Below, in pieces: positions 16,068 to 25,466 of a stretch of DNA of 39,840 nt (positions are counted from its first letter, which is position 1; every line of letters begins with the position of its first letter). The notes beneath the pieces were generated by a model, which saw only the letters and a program-made list of their open reading frames with translations, did not search any database and had not been told where the DNA came from. A program made the position numbers and the translations under genes. The DNA is taken from positions 1 to 39,840 of the forward strand of contig NZ_JAGSOY010000045.1 in NCBI RefSeq assembly GCF_018837975.1, in the 5' to 3' direction. Source of the stretch: Zooshikella harenae (GTDB lineage Bacteria; Pseudomonadota; Gammaproteobacteria; Pseudomonadales; Zooshikellaceae).

Positions 16068-17102
16068 CTAGTCATTAACTGCAGTATGTTGCCTAATATC
16101 CTCAAGCACTTTACGCCCCAAAGGAGTTAACTGCCAAACAGCTCTACTTCGATTAGAATGAAGCGTATCCTTTCGAATCAGCCCCATACGCCTCAAATGC
16201 AACCGTATCATTCGTAATGAGGTATCAGTAAATTGAAAACTACTGACAGCATGAGCATCGTCATAAGCTTCATGAATATGGTGGGTATAACGTTCTGCTA
16301 AGAACTGAGCAAGAGACTGTTTAATCTTGTCCTCTGAAGCGCTACTATCCAAGTCTACAGCAAATGCATTAAAAACATCCTGCCAAATTAGTGTAGCTTT
16401 AGATGTAATTAACTTACAATTCCCTTCAATATAAATATTACAAGCAAAGGAGAGTTCCACTAGCTCCTGCAAAGCATTTATTGAATTTGATTGAGAAGGC
16501 GACAAGTGTTGAAGAGAGTGTTTCACCTCCTGCAAATCAGCCAGTTGTTTTCGTAAATCTAGCTGTTTCTCCGTTTGCCCTTCTTCTACATCTGCAGCCC
16601 TTATCCACCCTGGTGCAGGCAATCGTTCAATAAATGTAGGCAAATGCTGCCTTAAAAGAGAAACCAATGTTTCCAATGTATCCCAAGAGTAATTATTATG
16701 CTTCTGCAAAGACTCTCTAAATACACGCAAACGGGCAACACCTTCCGCTGTCACCTCTTTTTTATTTGCTGCTAATGGTGCTTTTAAATCTCGCACAAAA
16801 CATAAAATCGGCTTACGTAGCGTATGTGCATAAGTATATTCACGGTGAAGGTAGCTAATACCACTTCGTGTTAGTGAGCCATATCGGCCACCAGAAACCA
16901 ACACGACATAATCACTCTGATCAATAGCCCGCCGGACGTGAGGCCAATTATCCTGGTCTGGATTTCTAAATCCAGGGAGAAACTCAGGCCCCACAGGTAT
17001 ACAGCCCAAACTGAGCAAAGCATTGACCAGCGCTTGGCGTTCCTCAACTAAATCACGATATGTGGAGCTAATAAATATTTGATAGCGTTTCAATAACGAC
17101 AT
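16068..17102 (-). CDS. DUF4062-domain protein with C-terminal winged-helix-like region
   Basis: The product is 344 residues. The N-terminus (about 5-105) is a DUF4062 domain: YQIFISSTYRDLVEERQAL, PVGPEFLPGF, IDQSDYVVLVSGGRYGSL and GISYLHREYTYA. This alpha/beta domain resembles TIR folds and is often found at the front of NTPase or defence-type proteins. Here there is no NTPase. Residues ~175-200 are a short coiled-coil-like stretch, and ~285-340 (SLRMIRLHLRRMGLIRKD ... WQLTPLGRKVLEDI) read as a winged helix-turn-helix. It is cytosolic and a single-gene unit. The function is unknown; signalling, regulation or stand-alone immunity are possible. It converges with the LplT-Aas gene. Confidence 0.8.
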   Translation of the reverse strand: MSLLKRYQIFISSTYRDLVEERQALVNALLSLGCIPVGPEFLPGFRNPDQDNWPHVRRAIDQSDYVVLVSGGRYGSLTRSGISYLHREYTYAHTLRKPILCFVRDLKAPLAANKKEVTAEGVARLRVFRESLQKHNNYSWDTLETLVSLLRQHLPTFIERLPAPGWIRAADVEEGQTEKQLDLRKQLADLQEVKHSLQHLSPSQSNSINALQELVELSFACNIYIEGNCKLITSKATLIWQDVFNAFAVDLDSSASEDKIKQSLAQFLAERYTHHIHEAYDDAHAVSSFQFTDTSLRMIRLHLRRMGLIRKDTLHSNRSRAVWQLTPLGRKVLEDIRQHTAVND

Positions 17103-17903
17103 TCCGTCTACAACATACTAACGGCAAAAATAACCAAAAAAGACCATATTTTTACCAATGTTAAACAAGTATAGCGATAAAGCCCTGAAAACGTTACTGA
17201 CTTATCGGCTAAGGCATTAGACCCATAAGTATTTCCTTTCATTCATACATATGAAGCTTAAACAGTTCATTCATTGCTTATATTAGGCATGATTTTTTCT
17301 TTTATTCCTTTATATCATGCCTTGCCAGGACGACATAGCACTATGAACATAATCTCCATTTGTTCAAAATAGGCCGGAAATCCTGGCTACAGCAGGACAA
17401 TAATTGCACAAAGTGCATATAATATTTTTTATTATTCCATATTATTATATAAAATGATTATAGCATTATGCTTTTTGCATTAAGGCTACTAGAGTACAAT
17501 GCCGCGCAATTAGTTCATTTTAATAAATTTGTGCCACAACAGAAATAGGAGCTTTACGTTACAAAAATATGACAAAACTCATTGAATGATTAAAATTTCA
17601 TCATTATTACGTTTGCCAACTAGAGAAATCAGTACAACCGCACTTATCACCTCAAGCTTCACAATATAAGGCCTGGAAGTGTGAACAACCACAGCAATCT
17701 GTAGAAATTTCCTGGCAAGCTAATTCCCTGAATATTTATCAAAAAATCAACAACCTAGCCTTTGTAGTCACATTTAAACCCTATTGTCACTACGTACAAA
17801 TACTGCTTTAAATCAGTACTTTGAGCATTATGCTTCAGCCAGGTTGATTTTTCAGCATTGATGAGAAGGCGAGAATATAACAGTAACAACCAAAGGTATT
17901 TCT
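17103..17903. other. 800-bp AT-rich region upstream of the symporter gene
   Basis: No recognisable complete gene. It contains a 9-bp inverted repeat with a 30-nt loop (AGGCATGAT at 17285-17293 and ATCATGCCT at 17324-17332). There is a very AT-rich patch at 17420-17480, and an open frame without a start codon at 17590-17811 (listed separately). AAAGG before 17904 is the symporter ribosome-binding site. I looked for a glycine riboswitch, common before this transporter family, and did not see one. Confidence 0.45.
17590..17811 (+). pseudogene. Possible coding remnant: 73-codon open frame without start codon
   Basis: A frame open from just after a TGA (17587-17589) to a TAA (17809-17811) encodes a protein-like sequence including CQLEKSVQPHLSPQASQYKA and WKCEQPQQSVEISWQANSLN. 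No ATG, GTG or TTG opens it, and no family is recognised. It may be the tail of a decayed gene or simply chance. Confidence 0.2.
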
Positions 17904-19343
17904 ATGGATACAACTGCTATCACATCGCTGCTTAATGCAGCAAATAGCTTTATTTCCGGCAACATACTGATCTATGTGCTGATTGGCGCAGGTATATTAT
18001 TTACACTACGCTCTGGGCTCATACAGTTTCGCTTGTTTGGCTACGCAGCTAAGTCATTGGTTAAAAGCCGCCAAGTTGATCGTGACCACATTTCATCTTT
18101 TCAGGCATTCTGCACCAGCCTTGCGGCACGTGTAGGTACTGGTAATTTGGCGGGTGTAGCTGCAGCATTATCTGTAGGTGGACCTGGTGCCATCTTCTGG
18201 ATGTGGTTAATTGCTTTACTGGGTATGGCTACTAGCTGTATTGAGAATACGTTAGCCCAAATTTATAAAACAAATGATCATGACGGCACATACCGTGGTG
18301 GTCCTGCCTACTACATTGAAAAAGGGCTTGGTCAACGCTGGTTAAGTATCATTTTTTCTATCTGCCTTGTCATTACTTTTGGTTTTGCTTTCAATGCCAT
18401 TCAGTCAAAATCCATAGCAGAAGCTGTTGAAACAGCTTTTAATATCGATCAAAAATACATGGGACTCGTTATCGCAGTCATTGCATCCATGATTATCTTT
18501 GGTGGTATCCGCTCTATTGCTCGTTTTGCTGAAGTCGTTGTGCCCTTTATGGCTCTAGCCTATATTGTCGTTGCTTTAGGCGTCGTTGCCTTTAATATCA
18601 CTGAACTACCTAGAATCTTTTCAATGATCATTGACCATGCATTCGGGTTAGAAAGTGCCGTTGGCGGCGGAATGGGGTATGCCGTTAAATCAGCTATTCA
18701 ACAAGGTGTTCAGCGTGGATTGTTCTCTAATGAGGCAGGTTTAGGAAGTGCACCTAATGCAGCAGCAACTGCCACTCCCTATCCACACCACCCTGCTACT
18801 CAGGGATTGATTTCCATGGTCGGGGTATTTGTAGATACGATTATTATTTGTAGTGCTACTGCATTCATCATTCTACTTTCAGGCCAGTTGGACCCATCGT
18901 CACAAATGGAAGGTATCACTTTAACGCAGTCTGCCTTACAAACCCATATTGGTGACTTTGGACCTATTTTTGTCGCTATAGCCATCTTACTCTTCGCATT
19001 TACATCAATCATCACCAATTACTACTATGGTGAAACAAACTTGATGTTAATGAAGCAAAATAAATTGCTTTTGATGATGTATCGATTACTTGTATTAGGC
19101 ATCCTAATTGTAGGCCCAGTTGCAGATCTACCCGTGCTATTCTCATTTGCAGATGTTTCAATGAGTGTAATGGCTCTTGTGAACTTGGTTACACTCCTAC
19201 TGTTATCTGGCATTGTACTTAAAGTGGTTAAAGATTTTAGGGAGCAAGTAAAAATGGGTATTGAGCCTGTTTTTGATCGGAAAAAGTTCCCATTCCTGGA
19301 TAAAACTATGGATAAAGATGTTTGGAATGATACCAGTAAATAA
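17904..19343 (+). CDS. Alanine/glycine:cation symporter (AGCS family)
   Basis: The product is 479 residues, about 10-11 membrane helices. It carries the family signature GTGNLAGVAAAL...GGPGAIFWMW (from residue 78) and GGPAYYIEKGLG (about 132-143). SNEAGLGSAPNAAATA (about 275-290) is the other strongly conserved AGCS segment, contributing to substrate and Na+ binding. It imports alanine and/or glycine with sodium, or possibly protons, across the inner membrane. Length is standard. AAAGG lies about 8 nt before the ATG. It is a single-gene unit, convergent with the stator operon. Confidence 0.92.
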   Translation: MDTTAITSLLNAANSFISGNILIYVLIGAGILFTLRSGLIQFRLFGYAAKSLVKSRQVDRDHISSFQAFCTSLAARVGTGNLAGVAAALSVGGPGAIFWMWLIALLGMATSCIENTLAQIYKTNDHDGTYRGGPAYYIEKGLGQRWLSIIFSICLVITFGFAFNAIQSKSIAEAVETAFNIDQKYMGLVIAVIASMIIFGGIRSIARFAEVVVPFMALAYIVVALGVVAFNITELPRIFSMIIDHAFGLESAVGGGMGYAVKSAIQQGVQRGLFSNEAGLGSAPNAAATATPYPHHPATQGLISMVGVFVDTIIICSATAFIILLSGQLDPSSQMEGITLTQSALQTHIGDFGPIFVAIAILLFAFTSIITNYYYGETNLMLMKQNKLLLMMYRLLVLGILIVGPVADLPVLFSFADVSMSVMALVNLVTLLLLSGIVLKVVKDFREQVKMGIEPVFDRKKFPFLDKTMDKDVWNDTSK

Positions 19344-19382
19344 CATAGTGTCATTTCACTAAGTAGTAACGATTGTAGTAAC

Positions 19383-20012
19383 TTAACGTTCTGAGGGCGA
19401 CATACCATCGTCCTCTTTGCCTTCGACATCAAACAAATCTTTTTCAAGCCCTGTGCGTCCTTGTTCTTGCAAAATAGCACTTTGACGTCTTACAACATGC
19501 TGTATCAGGGCTTCCTTTCCTGCATCATCAGTATCAACAAATGTCAACCTAAGTAAATATCGATTATGCTGCGCATCAAAGCTACAAATCACTACTTCAG
19601 CCAACGTTGTCACATACTTTTCTTCTGGTCTAAGCATAATTTCCAACAGCAACTTAGATCCAACTGGGATACCCTCCTCGTGATACAGTGCTAAACCACA
19701 AGCGCTTATATTCACAGACTGAATGGCAAAATTACTAATAACCCCTTGTGCTTGAAGCTGATCAACCAGCTCTTCAACTTTTTGATTCAGCAACCAAGCA
19801 ACTGTTGCAGCTTCTTCACACACTTTTCTTAAGCTGGAAATAGCCTGGCCTAATTTAAGATCAAGATTATGACCAAACAGTCCATGGTTTTGCTCTAGCT
19901 CTTCTGGACTTCCACTTTCAACGAAACTTTGCCACTCATCCTCAGTAAGCACACGATAGCGTAATCCCACTCGATCAGTGACTCGAAAATAGCGTCGTCT
20001 ATCCTCACTCAT
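19383..20012 (-). CDS. PilZ-domain (c-di-GMP-binding) protein
   Basis: The product is 209 residues from the preferred ATG. An in-frame TTG at 20033 overlapping the pomB stop would add 7 residues, but AAGGA about 10 nt before the ATG at 20012 favours the shorter form. The c-di-GMP motif RRxxxR appears as RRRYFR (5-10) and the second motif (D/N)xSxxG as NISACG (101-106). Between them lies a ~90-residue helical insert (EEWQSFVESGSPEELEQ ... LLNQKVEELVDQLQAQ), followed by a PilZ beta-barrel. It is the third gene of the pomA-pomB-pilZ unit, translationally close to pomB. That suggests it couples c-di-GMP to stator function, in the manner known for YcgR/FlgZ proteins. The acidic C-terminal tail looks disordered. 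Confidence 0.85.
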   Translation of the reverse strand: MSEDRRRYFRVTDRVGLRYRVLTEDEWQSFVESGSPEELEQNHGLFGHNLDLKLGQAISSLRKVCEEAATVAWLLNQKVEELVDQLQAQGVISNFAIQSVNISACGLALYHEEGIPVGSKLLLEIMLRPEEKYVTTLAEVVICSFDAQHNRYLLRLTFVDTDDAGKEALIQHVVRRQSAILQEQGRTGLEKDLFDVEGKEDDGMSPSER

Positions 20013-20029
20013 AATGGGCTGATCCTTAC

Positions 20030-21004
20030 TCAAAAAACCTCTTCAGGTCGAAGCCGAAAATCATCCTGAGTAGATGGCTCTTCAGATTCAGACTCAGGTA
20101 ACTTTTCTGAAAATACAGGAGGCTTAGCTTCTACACTGGGATACACTACAATCTCAACACGTCGGTTCTTAGCTCTATTTTCACGCGTATTGTTAGGTAC
20201 CAAAGGGCGAGTATCAGCAAACCCTTTAACCTCAATTCTGCTTGGGAGAATCCTGCCATCCGCAAGGATTTCATGCGCAACCACAACTGCACGCGCTGAA
20301 GATAATGCCCAATTAGAAGGAAACTCAGCCGTTTCAATAGGAATAGAGTCAGTATGCCCCTCCACTGAAATAAGCCCTTCAGTTGTGGCTAATTGGTTAC
20401 GAATTTTTTCCATGGTAGGGATAAAGCTAGGTCTCAAATTTGCGGCACCAGAACCAAATGATCCCTTTTCCTGAATACGAATGACTATATTGCTTCCTCT
20501 TGTTTCCACCTCAATACTGCCTTGGTCTACTTCTTCTTTTAACGAAGCGGTTAGTTTTTCCGCTACAGCTTCACTCTTTTTCCTCATTTCTTCTGTTTGT
20601 GTGGAAATCTCTTTTTGCTGCTGGCCTGCGGTTGTTAGCTTTCTACCTTGTTTAGTTTCTTTACCAGGTTCACACTGCTCATCAAGTTTTGGTTTTGGTA
20701 AGTCAGTTGTAAACTGCCTAACCATATTCAGAGGTGTCGGTTCAGGCTTTCCAGGGCTAAAATGACGCATAATGACACTGGTCCCTTTGGGAATATCTTT
20801 ATCTTTAATAACCTTTTGAACACCAAATGCCTCTTTCATCGTGTCTGCAATCTGCTTGTATTTCATTGCATCGATTTCAGAAAAGGTCAGTAATAGAACA
20901 AAAAAACAAAGTAACAGGGACATTAAATCTGCAAAGGTAGCTAGCCATCCAGGTAACCCAGGAGGGGGATCAGGACATTGACACTCTTCCTCATCATCTG
21001 TCAC
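20030..21004 (-). CDS. pomB: Flagellar motor stator protein B, sodium type (PomB-like)
   Basis: The product is 324 residues. After an acidic N-terminus comes a single membrane helix with the ion-binding aspartate D26 in PGWLATFADLMSLLLCFFVL, then a plug/linker. The periplasmic OmpA-type peptidoglycan-binding domain (about 185-300) has VEGHTDSIPI, NWALSSARA and NRRVEIVV. CQCPDPPPGLPGW, FSEIDAMKYKQIA and IPKGTSVI closely follow Vibrio PomB, so sodium drive is likely; this is inference from family likeness. The start codon is GTG, with AGGA about 8 nt upstream, 9 bp after the pomA stop. The linker (about 100-165) is long and charged, including KETKQGRKL and QTEEMRKKSEA. The stator pair feeds the rotation of a polar flagellum. 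Confidence 0.92.
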   Translation of the reverse strand: MTDDEEECQCPDPPPGLPGWLATFADLMSLLLCFFVLLLTFSEIDAMKYKQIADTMKEAFGVQKVIKDKDIPKGTSVIMRHFSPGKPEPTPLNMVRQFTTDLPKPKLDEQCEPGKETKQGRKLTTAGQQQKEISTQTEEMRKKSEAVAEKLTASLKEEVDQGSIEVETRGSNIVIRIQEKGSFGSGAANLRPSFIPTMEKIRNQLATTEGLISVEGHTDSIPIETAEFPSNWALSSARAVVVAHEILADGRILPSRIEVKGFADTRPLVPNNTRENRAKNRRVEIVVYPSVEAKPPVFSEKLPESESEEPSTQDDFRLRPEEVF

Positions 21005-21013
21005 GATTTCATC

Positions 21014-21781
21014 CTATGCCTCTGCACCTTCTTCTTGCACACGCTGTGCTCCAGGCAGATAAGTACGCAACATAGAGTCAATTACACGGGGGTTTTGCCC
21101 CTCTTGAATCGCTAATAGTGCATCAATAATCAGGGCTTTACTTAACGCCTCTTCATTCCTACGAATGGTTAACTTATCTGCGATAGGAATAGCAATCATA
21201 TTGGCTATCATGGCGCCATATAATGTGGTTAATAACGCAACCGCCATGGCAGGACCAATGGATTTAGGGTCATCCATATTGGAAAGCATCTGAACCAATC
21301 CAATAAGGGTACCAATCATCCCCATTGCAGGTGCAACATCCCCCATTGCAGTAAAAATCTTTGCGCCCGTTTCATGCCGCGTCACGGCTAAAGCCATATC
21401 ACGGGTTAATAGTCGCTTTACTACTGCAGGGTCATGGCCGTCAACCAATAGTTGCAAACCATATTTCAGAAATGGATGGCCAACCTCTTTTTCCTCAAGT
21501 GCCAATAAGCCTGATTTTCGTGCTAAATCAGCCAGTTCAATGATTTCATTAATCAGTGAGGGTAAATCGATAGGACTAAACTTGAATGATTTCCCTGCAA
21601 CACCAAAAGCGCCAAAGAACTGCTTCAAGTTAAACTTCATGAGCACCACGAAAAGCGTACCAATAATCACGATGAGAATGGACGGTACGTTGATAAAAAC
21701 CAGAGCAGACCCACCCAGTAAAATAGCTGCCAATACAATAGCGAGGCCACCAAGTAAGCCTGCCAGGGTCGCTAGATCCAC
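21014..21781 (-). CDS. pomA: Flagellar motor stator protein A (PomA-like)
   Basis: The product is 255 residues with four membrane helices. Helices 1-2 lie at about 1-48 (LAGLLGGLAIVLAAILLGGS and PSILIVIIGTLFVVLM). A cytoplasmic loop contains RHETGAKIFTAMGDVAPAMG, and helices 3-4 follow at about 148-205 (MIGTLIGLVQML and AMAVALLTTLYGAMIANMI). This is the MotA/PomA proton/sodium channel partner, assembling five copies around two PomB. The start is GTG with AGGAG about 6-7 nt upstream. It is the first gene of the pomA-pomB-pilZ operon, divergent from xseB. The same stator/xseB-ispA-dxs neighbourhood is known in Vibrio. Confidence 0.93.
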   Translation of the reverse strand: MDLATLAGLLGGLAIVLAAILLGGSALVFINVPSILIVIIGTLFVVLMKFNLKQFFGAFGVAGKSFKFSPIDLPSLINEIIELADLARKSGLLALEEKEVGHPFLKYGLQLLVDGHDPAVVKRLLTRDMALAVTRHETGAKIFTAMGDVAPAMGMIGTLIGLVQMLSNMDDPKSIGPAMAVALLTTLYGAMIANMIAIPIADKLTIRRNEEALSKALIIDALLAIQEGQNPRVIDSMLRTYLPGAQRVQEEGAEA

Positions 21782-22143
21782 TGGTTACTCCTAATGAAAA
21801 TTGTATATACCATGATGATATCTATGCTATTGCCAAATTTATTTTGGTTGTGCTGCATAGGTTTAAATAAAGTAATAAAACAAGAATTAATTGAACAAGG
21901 ATGTTCAATCCTTTAGCGCTCCCCCAAAAGATTATCCTCAAAGAAAAATACTACATCCTGGTAAGGTAGCCGAGTCATAAACAGTCAGATAGGAGCAAGC
22001 CTTGGACTGTGCTTGTAATTCTAGACGGTATTTTCAATACCTGCCCAGCTGAGAACAGAGTCATACATCCCTTTGAGTCCATTGACCAAAATCAAACTGT
22101 CGGGTACTGTTGCGTGCTTGGTGAAGACGACAGGATGACCCTC
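21782..22143. other. Divergent promoter region between pomA and xseB
   Basis: About 360 bp holding the divergent promoters of the stator operon and the xseB-ispA operon. An open frame continues upstream of xseB from 22009 but lacks a ribosome-binding site and family similarity, so it is not taken as coding. No sigma-28 or sigma-54 consensus was convincingly seen. Confidence 0.4.
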
Positions 22144-22389
22144 ATGCCCCGCAAAAAACAAGCTCTTAACTTTGAGCAATCACTACAGGCACTGGAAAAA
22201 CTTGTCGAACAGTTAGAGTCTGGTGAACTATCGCTAGAGGAGTCCTTGCAAACCTTTGAGCAAGGCATCAAACTCACTCGACAGTGTCAAGAGGCATTAA
22301 AAGAAGCAGAGCAAAAAGTTCAGCTTTTAGTAGAAAAAAATAACTCTCTCTCTACACAACCCTTTGCAGAAGAAGATGACGCGCAGTAA
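22144..22389 (+). CDS. xseB: Exodeoxyribonuclease VII small subunit
   Basis: The product is 81 residues, matching the normal family length. It begins [17 protein letters not shown] and contains [19 protein letters not shown] and [15 protein letters not shown], the helical hairpin by which XseB binds the large subunit XseA. AGGA lies about 8 nt before the ATG at 22144; earlier in-frame starts would add an unconserved extension. Exonuclease VII degrades single-stranded DNA in repair. The stop overlaps the ispA start (TAATG), so the two genes are translationally coupled. Confidence 0.93.
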   Translation: MPRKKQALNFEQSLQALEKLVEQLESGELSLEESLQTFEQGIKLTRQCQEALKEAEQKVQLLVEKNNSLSTQPFAEEDDAQ

Positions 22390-23285
22390 TGACGCTAAGT
22401 AATCTTATTATTCATTATCAGCAGCGTATAGAGCAACAACTCGACATGCTATTAGCTAGCCATGCTTCTCCTGCAGGCAAACTCCAAGAAGCCATGCGCT
22501 ATGCAGTGCTCGGCGGAGGAAAGCGGATTCGTCCAGTATTAGTATATGCCAGTACTGAAGCTTGTGGTGGCGACATAACTTTCGCTGATCCTGCAGCCTG
22601 TGCTGTCGAACTCATTCATGCATACTCACTGGTGCATGATGACCTTCCTGCTATGGATGATGATGACTTACGCCGAGGACAACCGACTTGTCATAAAGCC
22701 TTTGATGAAGCAACAGCCATCTTAGCAGGTGATGCCCTGCAAAGCTTAGCCTTTGAAACTATTACCGGAATGTACAACAACTCAGCCAATCTCTCACCAA
22801 CACAGCAACTCAATCAAGTGAAAACACTAGCAGTTGCTGCAGGGGCAAATGGGATGGTTACAGGACAAGCACTGGACCTTGCAGCAGTAGGTGACCAACA
22901 AATGACTCTAGCAGAGTTAGAGCAAATGCATCGTCATAAGACAGGCGCCTTAATTCGAGCGAGTGTCCAACTTGGTGCTATAGCGGCTAATGCTACTACT
23001 GAGCAACATCAAGCACTTACACATTTTGCTGATAATATTGGACTTGCTTTTCAAGTAAAGGATGACATTTTGGATGTAGAGATGGATACCAGTGTATTAG
23101 GTAAAAGACAAGGAGCTGATGCGGCAAGAAATAAACCAACGTATCCCGCTTTATTGGGTTTGGAAATTGCCCGACAAAAAGCACATCATCTCTACCATGA
23201 GGCGATAAAAGCACTGTCTATGTTTGATGAGCATGCAAAACCCTTACGAGATCTCGCCTCATTTATTGTTGAACGGCATCACTAA
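22389..23285 (+). CDS. ispA: Farnesyl diphosphate synthase
   Basis: The product is 298 residues, a trans-prenyltransferase. It has GGGKRIRP (42-49) for pyrophosphate binding, the first aspartate-rich motif DDLPAMDDDD (84-93) and the second DDILD (about 225). It condenses dimethylallyl and geranyl diphosphate with isopentenyl diphosphate to give C15 farnesyl diphosphate in the cytosol. The chain-length region before the first motif (ELIHAYSLVH) fits the FPP-synthase type. It is coupled to xseB by a one-base stop/start overlap and followed by dxs in the same direction. Confidence 0.94.
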   Translation: MTLSNLIIHYQQRIEQQLDMLLASHASPAGKLQEAMRYAVLGGGKRIRPVLVYASTEACGGDITFADPAACAVELIHAYSLVHDDLPAMDDDDLRRGQPTCHKAFDEATAILAGDALQSLAFETITGMYNNSANLSPTQQLNQVKTLAVAAGANGMVTGQALDLAAVGDQQMTLAELEQMHRHKTGALIRASVQLGAIAANATTEQHQALTHFADNIGLAFQVKDDILDVEMDTSVLGKRQGADAARNKPTYPALLGLEIARQKAHHLYHEAIKALSMFDEHAKPLRDLASFIVERHH

Positions 23286-23470
23286 TGTCTCAACATTGTG
23301 GCTAAGTGTTTTATTAAGCATGTAGAAAAGGTATATTGCTTAGGTTAAAGCCACCAGAAACTAAGCCGCAAAAATGACCACCAGTCAAACGTATCCTTAA
23401 ACCCAAGTGCTTAACTTGATGAATAGTAACAAATGACAAGATTATGCACTTACTGAGTTCGTGATTGCCC

Positions 23471-25378
23471 ATGTTCCACGACATACCTCGCAGCAAGCCT
23501 GAAACACCACTGTTAGATGCTATCAGTTCACCTGAGCAGCTTAAGCAAATTTCAGAAGCTAAATTACCAGAGTTAGCAAACGAGTTACGCCAATATTTAC
23601 TGTTCTGTGTTGGGCAAACAGGTGGGCATTTTGGTGCTGGTTTAGGCGTTATTGAGCTAACCATTGCCCTTCACTATGTATTTAATACCCCCAATGATCG
23701 CTTAGTGTGGGATGTTGGTCACCAAGCCTATCCTCATAAAATTCTTACTGGACGTCGGGAATCAATGCACACATTGCGCCAGCAAGGTGGTATGGCTGGT
23801 TTCCCGAAGCGTACTGAAAGTGAGTATGACACCTTTGGGGTCGGTCACTCCAGCACCTCAATCAGTGCCGCATTAGGCATGGCAATTGGTGCCCAGCTTC
23901 AACAGCAAGAACGCAAAACAGTGGCAATCATAGGTGATGGTGCAATGACGGCAGGTATGGCATTTGAAGCACTTAATCATGCTTCAGATGTAGGTGCTGA
24001 TATGCTGGTTATTCTGAATGATAACGATATGTCCATTTCAGATAATGTAGGTGGACTATCTAATTATTTTGCTAAAATCCTTGCCAGTAAAATGTACCAT
24101 TCGGTGAGAGAAGGCAGTAAAAAAGTTCTAAAGAAAATGCCAAAAGCGTGGGAGCTGGCCAGTCGCACTGAAGAGCATTTTAAAGGAATGGTTGTTCCTG
24201 GTACGCTGTTTGAGGAACTAGGTTTCAACTATATTGGCCCTATCAACGGTCACGATTTAGACACCCTGATTCATACCCTAAAGAATATTAAAGAACTTAA
24301 AGGTCCTCAGTTTCTGCATGTTGTTACCACCAAAGGCAAAGGCTTTGTTCCTGCAGAAGAAGACCCTATTGGCTACCACGCTATTACCAAGTTAGAGCCA
24401 TCCCCTCCTGTTCAACCCATTAAGCCTCCCGTAAAAAAGCTTAAGTTTTCAAATATATTTGGGCAGTGGCTTTGTGATATGGCTGAAGCGGACTCCCAAC
24501 TGGTTGGTATCACTCCAGCAATGAAAGAGGGCTCGGATCTAATTCAGTTCGCAGAGCAATTTCCTGACCGTTACTTTGACGTTGGCATTGCTGAGCAGCA
24601 TGCAGTAACCCTTGCAGCAGGTATTGCCTGTGAAGGCGGAAAACCAGTTGTAGCCATTTACTCTACTTTCTTACAACGTGCATACGACCAGTTAGTACAT
24701 GATGTAGCCATCCAAAATCTAAACGTACTGTTTGCAATAGATAGAGCAGGACTCGTTGGGGAAGATGGCCCAACTCATGCGGGTTGCTATGACATTCCTT
24801 TTATGCGGTGCATACCCAATATGGTGCTTATGGCTCCCGCTAATGAGGATGAAACCCGTAAAATGCTAAGCACAGGCTTCCAACATAAAGGGCCAGCAGC
24901 TGTTCGTTACCCTAGAGGAACAGGGCCAGGTGTTCCTATAGACCAGTCTTTAGAAACATTACCCATTGGTAAAGGTGAAATAACAAAGCAAGGGAAAAAA
25001 GTTGCTATTCTTGCTTTTGGCACTTTACTTACAGAGGCAGAGGCTGCTGCTGCTGAGATTGGTGCAACAGTCGCTAACATGCGCTTCATTAAACCTCTGG
25101 ATGAACATTTGATCAGTGAGCTCAGCAAGCATCACCAGCTACTTGTAACACTTGAAGAAGGTGCCATTATGGGTGGCGTGGGATCAGCCGTTAACGAGTT
25201 TCTTCAAGCTGCAAATATTACGATCCCAGTTATCAATTTGGGTATTCCTGATCGCTACATTGAGCATGGTAAGCCAAAGCACCAGCTAGCAGAATGTGGT
25301 TTGACAAAAGAAGGCATTATCCGTGCAGTTGAGGCTAGACTGAAGTTATTATCCATAGGTAATAGCTCAACAGCTTAA
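23471..25378 (+). CDS. dxs: 1-deoxy-D-xylulose-5-phosphate synthase
   Basis: The product is 635 residues. It has the thiamine-diphosphate-dependent transketolase-like layout: [17 protein letters not shown] and [16 protein letters not shown] at the N-terminus, and the ThDP/Mg motif GDGAMTAG...NDND (about 155-185). The pyrimidine domain has [15 protein letters not shown] (with the catalytic Glu), followed by a C-terminal domain with VTLEEG. It makes DXP from pyruvate and glyceraldehyde-3-phosphate, the first step of the MEP pathway feeding ispA. The ATG at 23471 is preferred; an in-frame TTG two codons earlier is possible. It lies 185 bp after ispA and ends at a hairpin shared with the convergent arsR-type gene. 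Confidence 0.95.
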   Translation: MFHDIPRSKPETPLLDAISSPEQLKQISEAKLPELANELRQYLLFCVGQTGGHFGAGLGVIELTIALHYVFNTPNDRLVWDVGHQAYPHKILTGRRESMHTLRQQGGMAGFPKRTESEYDTFGVGHSSTSISAALGMAIGAQLQQQERKTVAIIGDGAMTAGMAFEALNHASDVGADMLVILNDNDMSISDNVGGLSNYFAKILASKMYHSVREGSKKVLKKMPKAWELASRTEEHFKGMVVPGTLFEELGFNYIGPINGHDLDTLIHTLKNIKELKGPQFLHVVTTKGKGFVPAEEDPIGYHAITKLEPSPPVQPIKPPVKKLKFSNIFGQWLCDMAEADSQLVGITPAMKEGSDLIQFAEQFPDRYFDVGIAEQHAVTLAAGIACEGGKPVVAIYSTFLQRAYDQLVHDVAIQNLNVLFAIDRAGLVGEDGPTHAGCYDIPFMRCIPNMVLMAPANEDETRKMLSTGFQHKGPAAVRYPRGTGPGVPIDQSLETLPIGKGEITKQGKKVAILAFGTLLTEAEAAAAEIGATVANMRFIKPLDEHLISELSKHHQLLVTLEEGAIMGGVGSAVNEFLQAANITIPVINLGIPDRYIEHGKPKHQLAECGLTKEGIIRAVEARLKLLSIGNSSTA

Positions 25379-25434
25379 CTATTACATCCTCCCCTTTCCT
25401 TCTTGAAAAGTATTAGTACAAAATAATTACTTTT

Positions 25435-25466
25435 AAAAAGGTAGCCTTGCTAAAGACTACCTTTTA
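25435..25466. terminator. Bidirectional terminator between dxs and the ArsR-type gene
   Basis: AAAAGGTAG and CTT (25436-25448) pair with AAG and CTACCTTTT (25453-25465), with one mismatch and a 4-nt loop. The A-run on one side and T-run on the other let it serve both convergent genes; it overlaps the stop codon of the minus-strand gene. Confidence 0.6.

Noticed and set aside
17103..17903. Glycine riboswitch before the AGCS symporter
   Set aside because: No recognisable glycine-aptamer core was seen; the region is mostly A/T with one small inverted repeat.
22009..22143. N-terminal extension of xseB from an upstream ATG
   Set aside because: The extension has no ribosome-binding site or family similarity, and AGGA before the ATG at 22144 gives the normal XseB length.
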